A DNA stretch of 34,334 nucleotides from assembly GCA_015066525.1 (NCBI GenBank), contig SVOG01000064.1, positions 1 through 34,334 on the forward strand. Direction: 5' to 3'. The translations under genes and the position numbers were made by a program. This DNA is from Oscillospiraceae bacterium. GTDB lineage: Bacteria > Bacillota > Clostridia > Oscillospirales > Acutalibacteraceae. The notes below the pieces were generated by a model that was not told the DNA's origin, searched no databases, and saw nothing but the letters and a program-made list of their open reading frames with translations. Position 1 is the stretch's first letter. Every line of letters begins with the position of its first letter. Shown in pieces: positions 26,963-34,107 of the stretch.

Positions 26963-28816
26963 TTAATAATCAAACGTCTTAGCAATATTTTCCTGCATTT
27001 CCTTATATGCTGCGGCTACGGTCTCGCTCGTCGAAACCTCTGCCACACCGACACGCCACCAGCTCTCAAAGCCGGGAGTCATCGTCTTGGGCAAAACTTT
27101 GATGTCGAATACGCAAGCCTTTGTCTGCTTCTTCGCATCCGCGAGTGCGGCGCGCAATTCGTCGGAATTATGAATCGAATAGCCGACTGCGCCGTAACCC
27201 TCGGCAATCTTAGCAAAGTCAACGGTCATCTCAGCGCCGTCGAGCATACCCGTCTTGGGATTTCTGGCGCGGAATACGGTACCGAAGGTATCCGTACCCT
27301 GGTTATTCTGCAGATTCTCGATACAACCCCAGCCGAGGTTATCGAACAGGCAAACGTTAATCTTCAGTCCTTCCTGAAGCGCGGTATACAGTTCGCTGTG
27401 TCCCATCAGGAATGAGCCGTCGCCGCAGAAGGTATAAACCTCTGCCTCAGGTTTAGCGAGCTTTGCGCCGAGTGCGCCGTTTACCTCGTAGCCCATATTT
27501 GAATAGCCGTATTCCATATGATAGGTGCCGCGCGCCTTTGCTCTGAAGAGACGCTGCATATCGCCGGGGAGGGAGCCCGCGGAGCCGAGGGCGATGTCCT
27601 CGTCGTCCATAAACTCATTGATGATACCGAGCGCAAGCGTCTGATTCAGACCGCCCGGCAATTCCTTCGTATAATAATCGTCCACGATGGCGTCCCACTC
27701 GGTCTTAGCCTTCTCAATCTCGTCGGTGTAAGCGGTCTTGTAGCCGTCGAGCGCACCGTCGAGCGCGGTAATCGCCTCGCGTGCATCGGCAACGATTGCC
27801 TCAGCATCCATCTTATAAGCGTCAAACGGGCAGATATTGATGCCGAGCACCTTTCTATCCTCGTTGAAGAGCCACTTCGATGAAGTGGTGAAGTCCGTAA
27901 ATCTCGTGCCGACGCCGATGACGAGGTCCGCGTCGCGTCCGATGACGTTGGCAGCCTTGCCGCCCGTAACGCCGATACCGCCGAGATTGAGCGGATGTCT
28001 CCAGTCGATAAGACCCTTGCCTGCCTGGGTTTCGGAAATCGGGATATTGCACTTCTCAGCGAGTGCGAGAAGTTCTTTCTCCGCGCCGCTGTAACGCACA
28101 CCGCCGCCGCATACGATGATGGGCTTCTTCGCTGCCTTAATCATCTCTGCCGCTCTGTCGAGCTGGGACGCGCTGATGGGTCTGCGGTCAATATGCCAAA
28201 CTCTCTTTTGCAGGAAATGCTCGGGATAATCATATGCCTCGCCCTCGACGTCCTGCGGCATCGCAAGACATACGGCGCCCGTATCAGCGGGGTCGGTAAG
28301 CACGCGCATCGCGTTAATGCACGCGGTCATCAACTGCTCGGGGCGAAGGATTCTGTCGAAATAATGGCAAACACCCTTGAAGGCGTCTGTCACCGTTCTG
28401 CCGTAGTTGTCGAAAAACTCAGCCTGCTGGAGTACCGGGTCGGGCTGACGGCACGCAAAGGTGTCGCCGGGGAGAACGAGAAGCGGAATTCTGTTCGCCG
28501 TCGCACAACCGCAGGCGGTTACCATATTGGTAGCGCCGGGACCGATGGAGGAAACGCAGGGGATAATCGCCTTTCTGTCCATCTGCTTTGCGTAAGCAAC
28601 GGCAGCGAGCGCCATATTCTGCTCGTTTTTGCCCTGGAAGAAGGTGAGGTTATGGCCGCCCTGCTCGAGCGCCTGACCCACACCGACAACGCAGCCGTGA
28701 CCGAAGATGCCAAACATACCCGAAACAAATTTGGATTCCACACCGTCCACCTCTATGTACTGATTGTCAAGGAATTTGACAAGCGCCTGGGACATAGTGA
28801 GTCTTTGTCTTTTCAT
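26963..28816 (-). CDS. iolD: 3D-(3,5/4)-trihydroxycyclohexane-1,2-dione hydrolase
   Basis: 617 residues, a ThDP-dependent enzyme of the acetolactate-synthase superfamily. It opens the ring of the diketone in myo-inositol breakdown. Starts RLTMSQALVKFLDNQY, as in IolD. The N-terminal PYR domain has the ThDP-activating region near FGHGCVVGVGQAL; the middle domain has PIIVCGGGVRYSGA; the PP domain has GDGSFLMGHSEL ... FDNLGWGCIENLQ, the ThDP/Mg motif. ATG follows AAGGAGAAA. It lies between iolG and iolE in the same direction. Confidence 0.93.
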   Translation of the reverse strand: MKRQRLTMSQALVKFLDNQYIEVDGVESKFVSGMFGIFGHGCVVGVGQALEQGGHNLTFFQGKNEQNMALAAVAYAKQMDRKAIIPCVSSIGPGATNMVTACGCATANRIPLLVLPGDTFACRQPDPVLQQAEFFDNYGRTVTDAFKGVCHYFDRILRPEQLMTACINAMRVLTDPADTGAVCLAMPQDVEGEAYDYPEHFLQKRVWHIDRRPISASQLDRAAEMIKAAKKPIIVCGGGVRYSGAEKELLALAEKCNIPISETQAGKGLIDWRHPLNLGGIGVTGGKAANVIGRDADLVIGVGTRFTDFTTSSKWLFNEDRKVLGINICPFDAYKMDAEAIVADAREAITALDGALDGYKTAYTDEIEKAKTEWDAIVDDYYTKELPGGLNQTLALGIINEFMDDEDIALGSAGSLPGDMQRLFRAKARGTYHMEYGYSNMGYEVNGALGAKLAKPEAEVYTFCGDGSFLMGHSELYTALQEGLKINVCLFDNLGWGCIENLQNNQGTDTFGTVFRARNPKTGMLDGAEMTVDFAKIAEGYGAVGYSIHNSDELRAALADAKKQTKACVFDIKVLPKTMTPGFESWWRVGVAEVSTSETVAAAYKEMQENIAKTFDY

Positions 28817-28842
28817 AATTTTCTCCTTATAGTCGAAAAAAG

Positions 28843-28934
28843 TTTTGAGTTTTGAGATTTGAGTTTTGAGCAGTAAACGTATTACGACGTTGCCTATTGC
28901 AGCTCAACGCTCAAAACTTGCGAGCATAGCGAGC
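28843..28934 (+). repeat. Heptamer array with inverted partner and core, iolG-iolD spacer
   Basis: Four units TTTTGAG, TTTTGAG, ATTTGAG, TTTTGAG (28843-28870). An inverted, shorter partner (GCTCAACGCTCAAAACTT, about 28902-28919) follows, then the core in reverse (CGAGCATAGCGAGC, 28921-28934). The iolG stop is nearby within a hairpin ATTGAGGC-TTAA-GCCTCAAT. Confidence 0.75.
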
Positions 28935-28955
28935 CACTAAAAACTGAATTGAGGC

Positions 28956-29969
28956 TTAAGCCTCAATTTCAGAAAGCTTTACAGGTCTGTGCTCTGCCAC
29001 GGAGAGTTTTGCCGCAAGACCGAGACGCAGTGCCTCGAAACCGTCGTTGACGGTGGTCTTAGTCTCCTTGTCGTTCTGTACCGCGTCGATGAACTCGGTC
29101 ATCTCGTCGACAAAGGACTGCATATATCTCTCAAGGAAGAAGTAGAGCGGCTTGTCAGTCGTATTGCCGTTCTCGTTAATATAAGCGACGTTGGTCGGGG
29201 TATCGTTCGCAGCGGAAGCCTGACCGCCCGAGCCGAATACCTCGAGTCTCTGGTCGTAGCCGTAGCAAGCGCGGCGGCAGTTATCAATCACGCCGATGGC
29301 GCCGCTCTTGAACTTCAGCGCTACGAGTGCGGTGTCGACGTCTCCTGCCTCACCGATAGCGGGGTCAACCATAACGGTTGCGTTGGCGTAAACCTCTTCG
29401 ACCTCGCCGCCGATGAAGCGCGCCATATCGAAATCATGAACAGTCATATCGAGGAAGATACCGCCCGATACCTTCACATAGGACACCGGAGGTGCCTCGG
29501 GGTCACGGGATGTAATCTTAATAATCTGCAGGTCGCCGAGTTTGCCCTCGTTTGCGAGTTCTTTAATATGGGCAAAGTTGTGGTCATAGCGGCGGTTAAA
29601 ACCAATCTGGAGCTTCACGCCTGCTTTCTCAACAGCGGCGATAACCTTCTTAATCTTCGCTACGGTAAGGTCGACGGGTTTCTCGCAGAAGATATGCTTG
29701 CCTGCCTCAGCAGCCTCGCACGCAATGTCCGCGTGGGTATCGGTGGACGAGCAGATGAGTACCGCGTCAATCTCGGGATTATTGAGAATCTCGTGATAGT
29801 CCTCATAGTAATGCGGAATACCGAGTTCCTCTGCTACCTTCTTAGCACCGTCCACAAAGATGTCCGAAATTGCAACAATCTCTGCCGAAGGAATGTGGTA
29901 AGTGATGGACTTCGCGTGTACCTGACCGATACGACCGGCACCGATGATACCAACCTTTAATTTGTTCAT
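28956..29969 (-). CDS. iolG: Inositol 2-dehydrogenase (Gfo/Idh/MocA family)
   Basis: 337 residues. It oxidises myo-inositol to 2-keto-myo-inositol with NAD, the first step of the pathway. The Rossmann motif GIIGAGRIGQVHAKSI is at the N-terminus, the EKPVDLT block with the catalytic Lys near 100, and the HDFDMARFIGGEVEEVYA block with Asp and His near 175-180. NAD dependence is assumed from the family. ATG follows GTGAGGT. First of three iol genes with the only clear promoter upstream. The family also contains other sugar dehydrogenases; the iolD/iolE neighbours favour inositol. Confidence 0.92.
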   Translation of the reverse strand: MNKLKVGIIGAGRIGQVHAKSITYHIPSAEIVAISDIFVDGAKKVAEELGIPHYYEDYHEILNNPEIDAVLICSSTDTHADIACEAAEAGKHIFCEKPVDLTVAKIKKVIAAVEKAGVKLQIGFNRRYDHNFAHIKELANEGKLGDLQIIKITSRDPEAPPVSYVKVSGGIFLDMTVHDFDMARFIGGEVEEVYANATVMVDPAIGEAGDVDTALVALKFKSGAIGVIDNCRRACYGYDQRLEVFGSGGQASAANDTPTNVAYINENGNTTDKPLYFFLERYMQSFVDEMTEFIDAVQNDKETKTTVNDGFEALRLGLAAKLSVAEHRPVKLSEIEA

Positions 29970-30001
29970 AATATATACCTCACTTTATGGTTATTCAATT
30001 T

Positions 30002-30030
30002 ATTTTAACACAGCGATATTGAATATGCAA
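30002..30030 (-). promoter_or_regulatory. iolG promoter
   Basis: TTGCAT (30030-30025) and TAAAAT (30007-30002), 17-bp spacer, in a very AT-rich stretch. No IolR gene or obvious operator is visible. Confidence 0.6.
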
Positions 30031-30149
30031 TAATATAAATTAACAAATAGAATATTTTTTTCATATTATGGTAAAGACAATAACGCGCCATCATCCCCGC
30101 GGTGTGCGACGCACCGTGAAGAGCCGCCGGGAGCGCGCGATAGAATAAA

Positions 30150-30178
30150 AGCAGCCGCAGGAATACCCTACGGCTGCT
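30150..30178 (-). terminator. Terminator of the sigma-like gene pair
   Basis: Stem AGCAGCCG.AGG/CCT.CGGCTGCT with a five-base loop; on the minus strand it is followed by TTTTATT. It lies just past the stop of the sigma-like gene. Confidence 0.75.
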
Positions 30179-30184
30179 CTTCGG

Positions 30185-30511
30185 TTAATTCAGGTAATTT
30201 TGCTCGACTTCGCGGATTGCCATTTCGCAAGCCACGTAGCAATATTTCAGCGAATCGTTTAAGATATCCTTCGCCGCATTGATATGACGCGACACGGTCG
30301 GCTGACTGATGCCGAGCTTTTCGGCAATCTCGCACTGCGTCATATTGTTCAGATACTTGAAGCGAAAACACACGCTCTGTTTGTCGGTGAGTTTGTTTTC
30401 AATCATCTTCGGCAGGACAACGCTGAACGCCTTTCGTTTGGCGGACGCGTTGCACGCCGTGTCACTGCGGTCAAAATCCCGGGAGTAATAGAAAAGGTCA
30501 ATGAAGTCCAT
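30185..30511 (-). CDS. Small sigma-70 region 4-like DNA-binding protein, predicted SOS-controlled
   Basis: 108 residues from ATG at 30511 (ribosome site GGGGAGG six bases before). The N-terminal third is not recognisable. Residues about 41-82 form a region 4-like helix-turn-helix, LTDKQSVCFRFKYLNNMTQC then EIAEKLGISQPTVSRHINAA, resembling short sigma-like regulators often found in phages and integrative elements. No region 2 is present, so it is not a complete sigma factor on its own. It is second in a two-gene unit, overlapping the first gene by 14 bases, and is transcribed from a promoter with a LexA box. Its target promoters are unknown. Confidence 0.78.
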   Translation of the reverse strand: MDFIDLFYYSRDFDRSDTACNASAKRKAFSVVLPKMIENKLTDKQSVCFRFKYLNNMTQCEIAEKLGISQPTVSRHINAAKDILNDSLKYCYVACEMAIREVEQNYLN

Positions 30512-30716
30512 ACTCATCCTCCCCGTAATATGCGCTAAGCAGAGATGCAGTATTTTTGCATTCACAAGCCATATCGTTATAAACCTTAATTCGTTTTCTC
30601 AGCAGATACAAGTCTTTGCCGGTGTAGACGCAAAGCAGCGGTCTGAGCGCGCTCACCTTATTACGCAGACGAATATACTGCTGCTCGTATTCACGAGCTA
30701 ATTCATCAATGTTCAT
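30498..30716 (-). CDS. Small charged helical protein, partner of the sigma-like gene
   Basis: 72 residues from ATG at 30716; GAAGGG lies about seven bases upstream. An upstream in-frame ATG (30734) lacks a ribosome site. The sequence is almost entirely helical and charged (MNIDELAREYEQQYIRLRNK, then DLYLLRKRIKVYNDMACECKN), with heptad-like spacing that suggests a short coiled coil. I recognise no domain. Similar small helical genes commonly precede region 4-like genes in phage and conjugative elements. Overlap of the stop with the next start points to coupled translation and perhaps a complex. Confidence 0.7.
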   Translation of the reverse strand: MNIDELAREYEQQYIRLRNKVSALRPLLCVYTGKDLYLLRKRIKVYNDMACECKNTASLLSAYYGEDEYGLH

Positions 30717-30770
30717 CTTCTGCCCTTCTTTCATTATGGATTGAGACGCGGAGTGGCGGGTCTCAATTAC

Positions 30771-30799
30771 ATATTAGTCGAACTTTTGTTCGATGTCAA
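30771..30799 (-). promoter_or_regulatory. Promoter with embedded LexA (SOS) box
   Basis: TTGACA (30799-30794) and TAATAT (30776-30771), 17-bp spacer. The spacer itself is TCGAACTTTTGTTCGA (30778-30793, plus-strand reading), matching the Gram-positive LexA box CGAAC-N4-GTTCG with both arms perfect. LexA bound here would cover the promoter. Just downstream, inverted arms TTGAGAC (30741-30747) and GTCTCAA (30760-30766) form a hairpin at the expected 5' end. Confidence 0.82.
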
Positions 30800-30879
30800 T
30801 AGAACAGGGACAAAAAATGTACAATATGCAAAGAAAGTATATTTTTGTTGAATTTGCTGAAAAAATATTGACTTTTCCC

Positions 30880-30908
30880 TTGACAACTTGGTCAGGTTTG
30901 GGTATAAT
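30880..30908 (+). promoter_or_regulatory. Consensus promoter of the small RNA gene
   Basis: TTGACA (30880-30885), 17 bp, TATAAT (30903-30908): a perfect sigma-70/SigA promoter. Expected start is about 30914-30916. Confidence 0.85.
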
Positions 30909-30914
30909 TACATA

Positions 30915-31015
30915 TGCACCTTTGACGGAGCCGCAACCGTCATAGGTAACCTGTCCTCCTATAGTTTGTTATAGACAGAGAGGGAAATACCCGCGTGTTA
31001 TACGCGGGTATTTTT
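30915..31015 (+). ncRNA. Candidate free-standing small RNA, about 100 nt
   Basis: Bounded by a perfect promoter and a strong terminator, with no open reading frame and no same-strand gene downstream. Predicted structure by eye: hairpin 1 with arms ACCTtTGACGG and CCGTCAtAGGT (one mismatch, loop AGCCGCAA); a linker with CCTGTCCTCC; hairpin 2 with arms CTATA/TATAG; and the terminator AAATACCCGCGT/ACGCGGGTATTT (30985-31013) followed by T-rich sequence. The CCTCC stretch is complementary to ribosome binding sites, as in base-pairing regulatory RNAs. It does not match riboswitch, SRP, 6S or tmRNA features that I know. The ends are predicted only. Confidence 0.68.
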
Positions 31016-31074
31016 CTTTTTTCATCTGTCGAAGGTGGATTTCATAAATGAAACGTTTACTGCGAAAAGTGAAA

Positions 31075-31193
31075 GGAGCGATGTGGTTATCGCTCCCTAC
31101 AAAGGTTTTTTCGGGGTGTTCGTAGGGGTCATTCACGAATGACCCGTTAAAAAAAGTTCGTAGGGGTCATTCACGAATGACCCGTTAAAAAAA
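31075..31193. repeat. Palindromic element and a perfect 38-bp tandem duplication
   Basis: GGAGCGAT/ATCGCTCC followed by CTACA (31075-31100) belongs to the TGTAGGG family. Two identical 38-bp copies follow (31118-31155 and 31156-31193), each with the palindrome GGGTCATTCACGAATGACCC and an A run. The related CGATTCACGAATCG is in the 4160-4334 element. The rest of the spacer to the pdxK-like gene shows nothing coding. Confidence 0.8.
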
Positions 31194-31237
31194 GGACGAG
31201 CAGTGAATTCCCCTTGACAGGGGAATCTCATCGGTCC

Positions 31238-32041
31238 CTACAATAAACTCAATAATTTTTCAAAGTAAACCCCGTCCGCAAAGTAGTCCGCGGGGGCGTT
31301 TTCTTCGAGCGTGAGTCTGATTGCCTCTTCAATGAAGGCGCAGGCTTTTTTTACTGCGGTGAACACATCGTCGCCGCTGACAGCCGCTGCCGCAACGAAA
31401 CTAACGAGAAGGTCTCCCGTTCCCGAGAAACTCCCCGCGTATTTCTTCCCCGTAAAGACCTCAAATCGGTCGCCGCTCTTCACCGCGGTCGATACGGTGT
31501 CGCCGCGCTTGATTCCCGTGACGATAACAGTCGGCACCTGCGTCCTGTCACACAGGGCGCGTATCTCGTCATCGGAATAGTCGGGTAAGAACTCCGCGCC
31601 CGCGACGAGGCAGAGCTCGTGGAGATTCGGCGTGATGACATCCGCTTTGCGGCAAAGTGCTGTTACCGATGCGATACGCGCGTCGTCAAAGCCCTTATAG
31701 AGTTCGCCGTCATCCGCCATAATCGGGTCGACGAATACGAGCGCGTTTTCACCGAAGTCGTCGATGAAATCCGCGATGATACTTCCCTGCGCGGCACTCG
31801 TGACAAAGCCGGTCACAATCGCGTCAAAGGAGGCGCCAAGCTTCTTCCACTCGCCGATAAACGCGGGCAGACTGTCGGTCAAATCGACCGACTGAAAGCT
31901 GTCGTATCCCGTCTGGTTCGAGTAGACGCCCGTCACAAGCGGGCAGCACTGCACACCGAAAGAGGAGATAACAGGTAGCGCCGCCGTCAGCGAGCACCTG
32001 CCGAAGCCGGATATGTCATTGATAACTGCAATCTTTTTCAT
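31238..32041 (-). CDS. pdxY: Pyridoxal/pyridoxamine kinase
   Basis: 267 residues, ribokinase-type fold of the PdxK/PdxY/ThiD group. It phosphorylates pyridoxal, pyridoxamine or pyridoxine in B6 salvage. Markers: INDISGFGRCSLTAALPVISSFGVQ at the start, VYSNQTGY, FVDPIMADDGELY, ADVITPNLHEL, VIVTGIKRGD and the anion-hole/catalytic GSFSGTGDLLVS (Asp as base). ThiD is the main alternative, but the ISGFG and PNLHEL forms favour pyridoxal kinase. Only six bases separate its -10 element from the ATG and no ribosome site is present, so the mRNA is probably leaderless. Symbol uncertain between pdxK and pdxY. Confidence 0.88.
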   Translation of the reverse strand: MKKIAVINDISGFGRCSLTAALPVISSFGVQCCPLVTGVYSNQTGYDSFQSVDLTDSLPAFIGEWKKLGASFDAIVTGFVTSAAQGSIIADFIDDFGENALVFVDPIMADDGELYKGFDDARIASVTALCRKADVITPNLHELCLVAGAEFLPDYSDDEIRALCDRTQVPTVIVTGIKRGDTVSTAVKSGDRFEVFTGKKYAGSFSGTGDLLVSFVAAAAVSGDDVFTAVKKACAFIEEAIRLTLEENAPADYFADGVYFEKLLSLL

Positions 32042-32047
32042 AATGAA

Positions 32048-32077
32048 AGTATAACGCCGTCAGGGCGCGTATGTCAA
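32048..32077 (-). promoter_or_regulatory. Promoter of the pyridoxal kinase gene, leaderless arrangement
   Basis: TTGACA (32077-32072) and TATACT (32053-32048), 18-bp spacer. The -10 ends six bases before ATG (32041-32039), so transcription should start at or next to the start codon. Confidence 0.65.
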
Positions 32078-32092
32078 GTTAATAATTGATAC

Positions 32093-32121
32093 TTGAAACG
32101 GATAATATAATGTGATAAAAT
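32093..32121 (+). promoter_or_regulatory. yebC promoter
   Basis: TTGAAA (32093-32098) and TAAAAT (32116-32121), 17-bp spacer, ribosome site AAGGAG at 32141-32146. An alternative -10, TATAAT, overlaps at 32105-32110. Confidence 0.65.
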
Positions 32122-32154
32122 ACTAAATAGTTTTTAACAAAAGGAGTTAATTAT

Positions 32155-32901
32155 ATGAGCGGACATAATAAATGGAGTACAATAAAGCGCAAGAAGGGCG
32201 CAAACGACGCCGCAAGAGCGAAGATATTTACGAAAATCGGCAGAGAGCTTGCCGTTGCCGTTAAAAACGGCGGTCCCGACCCGAATAACAACGCCAAGCT
32301 TCGCGACGTTATCGCAAAGGCTAAGCAGAACAACGTTCCCAATGACAACATTGAGCGTATGCTCAAAAAGGCTGCAGGCGACACCGACAGCACGAACTAT
32401 GAGGAAATCATATACGAGGGCTACGGTCCGAGCGGCGTTGCAGTTGTAGTTGAAGCGCTTACCGATAACCGCAACCGTACAGCAGGCGAGGTTCGCCACT
32501 ACTTTGACAAGGCGGGCGGAAATATGGGCAACCCAGGCTCGGTAACGTTTATGTTTTCTCGTCAGGGCGTTATCATCATCGAAAAAGAGGACACCGACGA
32601 GGATCAGCTTATGGAGGACGCTCTTGAAGCAGGAGCGACTGATTTCCTCACGGACGACGAGGATATCTTTGAAATCCGCACCGAGCCTAACGACATCGGT
32701 CTTGTGCGCGACGACCTTGAAGCAAAGGGCTACACGATTGTTTCGTCTGAGCCTGCTTACATCCCGTCGACATATGTGCGTCTTGACAGTCAGGACGATA
32801 TGAAAAAGATGTCAAGAATGATTGATATGTTTGATGAAAACGAGGACGTTCAGAACATCTATCACAACTGGGAGAATGAAGACGAATACGAAGAGCAATA
32901 A
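32155..32901 (+). CDS. yebC: YebC/PmpR family protein
   Basis: 248 residues, full length. The family was named as transcriptional regulators, and members also help ribosomes pass proline stretches. The start MSGHNKWSTIKRKKGANDAAR is the family hallmark, followed by KIFTKIGRELAVAVKNGGPDPNNN and NNVPNDNIERMLKKA. The middle and C-terminal domains are acidic (EDTDEDQLMEDALEAGATDF). ATG follows AAGGAG. Monocistronic, with its own promoter and terminator. The ruvC and ruvAB genes often near yebC elsewhere are absent here. Confidence 0.96.
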   Translation: MSGHNKWSTIKRKKGANDAARAKIFTKIGRELAVAVKNGGPDPNNNAKLRDVIAKAKQNNVPNDNIERMLKKAAGDTDSTNYEEIIYEGYGPSGVAVVVEALTDNRNRTAGEVRHYFDKAGGNMGNPGSVTFMFSRQGVIIIEKEDTDEDQLMEDALEAGATDFLTDDEDIFEIRTEPNDIGLVRDDLEAKGYTIVSSEPAYIPSTYVRLDSQDDMKKMSRMIDMFDENEDVQNIYHNWENEDEYEEQ

Positions 32902-32918
32902 GCTGATAGGATGCATAC

Positions 32919-32947
32919 AAAGGGCAGTTCAAACGAACTGCCCTTTT
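32919..32947. terminator. Bidirectional terminator between yebC and the ABC gene
   Basis: Stem AAAGGGCAGTTC/GAACTGCCCTTT with loop AAAC, T run on the plus strand and A-rich on the other side. It ends both converging transcripts. Confidence 0.88.
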
Positions 32948-32974
32948 GTTATTGTTTATTCTCAATTGTTATTA

Positions 32975-34096
32975 TTAATTATCTATTTTTTTAAGTCTTT
33001 CCTCAAGCTTGTTCACGTGAGGTGTCTCATACGAGGAGGTTTCGTTGCTGAAGTCCATTTCCAGAAGGTGGTCAACCTCTTTGATAAAATCGTCCTTGCT
33101 GAGCTTTTCTGACATATAAGCCGACTTTATATTAAGATAGATTTCATATCTTTTTTCAGCCTCGTCGGTCTGTGCCATCTTTACGACAACCTCGTCCTCA
33201 TAATGCTTAATTCTTTCGTAAGCCGCTTCGGCATCGGCAACAGCCTTCTTTTCTTCCTTTTTCTCCTTATCGGTCAAAGGAACGACAACTGCCTTAGCCT
33301 TTTTTGCCTTTGGTTTAGCCATTTTTTCCTCGTATACTGCCGCTACGTCGTTAACGTCGCCTTTGGCAATAATCGTGCCGTGTTCAAGAAGAATCGCTTT
33401 GTTGCAAATCTCCTTAACCTGGTCAATATTATGCGAAACAAAGAGCACCGTAACGCCCTTGTCGAACAATGAGCGTACTTTGGCAAGGCTCTTTTTTCTG
33501 AATTTTGCGTCGCCGACCGAGAGCACCTCATCGAGGATGAGAACGTCGGGGTCAACTGCCGTCGCAATAGAAAATCCGAGACGCGCGCGCATACCCGAAG
33601 AGTAATTCTTGACGGGCACTTCGATAAAGTGACCGAGCTCGGAAAACTCGATAATCTCGTCGATTTTGCTCGCAATATACTCCCTCGAATAGCCGAGAAT
33701 CGCGCCGTAGAGGTAGATATTCTCCCTGCCCGAGTAGTTCGGCTCAAAGCCGGCACCGAGTTCGAGCAGAGGCGCGATAACGCCCTTCTTGAACACCTCG
33801 CCCTCCGTGGGCTTGTACACGCCGACAATCGCCTTGAGAAGCGTACTCTTGCCCGCTCCGTTAAAGCCGAGAATGGCAAGACGGTCGCCCTTATGGAGTT
33901 CGAAGCTGACATCATTCAGCGCAACGAACTGGTTGTGCTTTAAGGTACCCTTTATCTTACGGATAAAGAACTCCTTAAGGTTGTCGACCTTTTCCTGGTC
34001 AAGATTGAATTTCATATAGAGGTTGTCAACCTTGATGACGATATCGTCGTTCTGTTCGGTTTCGTTTGTGACTAATTCTTCTCTGATTTCATCCAT
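32975..34096 (-). CDS. Polysaccharide/teichoic acid ABC transporter ATP-binding protein
   Basis: 373 residues from ATG at 34096 (AAAGGTG six bases before); a GTG at 34105 falls in that ribosome site. It resembles TagH/Wzt-type ATPases that power export of lipid-linked glycans. Walker A is GFNGAGKST (77-85), the signature is YSSGM (165-169), Walker B is LILDE (186-190), and the switch His is in VSHNIDQ. The first 50 residues carry the extra NLYMKFNLDQEKVDNLKEF-type segment of this subfamily. After about residue 260 comes a Lys/Ala-rich linker and a long charged helical extension to 373 that is not part of the usual ATPase. The upstream gene at the window edge ends 11 bp before. Confidence 0.88.
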   Translation of the reverse strand: MDEIREELVTNETEQNDDIVIKVDNLYMKFNLDQEKVDNLKEFFIRKIKGTLKHNQFVALNDVSFELHKGDRLAILGFNGAGKSTLLKAIVGVYKPTEGEVFKKGVIAPLLELGAGFEPNYSGRENIYLYGAILGYSREYIASKIDEIIEFSELGHFIEVPVKNYSSGMRARLGFSIATAVDPDVLILDEVLSVGDAKFRKKSLAKVRSLFDKGVTVLFVSHNIDQVKEICNKAILLEHGTIIAKGDVNDVAAVYEEKMAKPKAKKAKAVVVPLTDKEKKEEKKAVADAEAAYERIKHYEDEVVVKMAQTDEAEKRYEIYLNIKSAYMSEKLSKDDFIKEVDHLLEMDFSNETSSYETPHVNKLEERLKKIDN

Positions 34097-34107
34097 AGTT
34101 TTCACCT

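Noticed and set aside
27995-28855. Open frame of 286 codons on the plus strand
   Set aside because: Antisense to iolD; no motif and no ribosome site.
30185-30734. Prophage or integrative element around the sigma-like genes
   Set aside because: No integrase, terminase, capsid, relaxase or attachment-site repeats are visible; the neighbours are ordinary metabolic genes.
30920-30980. Short minus-strand frame opposite the small RNA (AGGAGG then MTVAAPSKVHM)
   Set aside because: Only 11 codons, 11-base spacing and no minus-strand promoter seen; the AGGAGG is simply the complement of the CCTCC linker. A type I toxin would need a hydrophobic peptide.
31049-31126. Possible 25-codon peptide downstream of the small RNA
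   Set aside because: It lies after the terminator, lacks a ribosome site and runs into repeat DNA.
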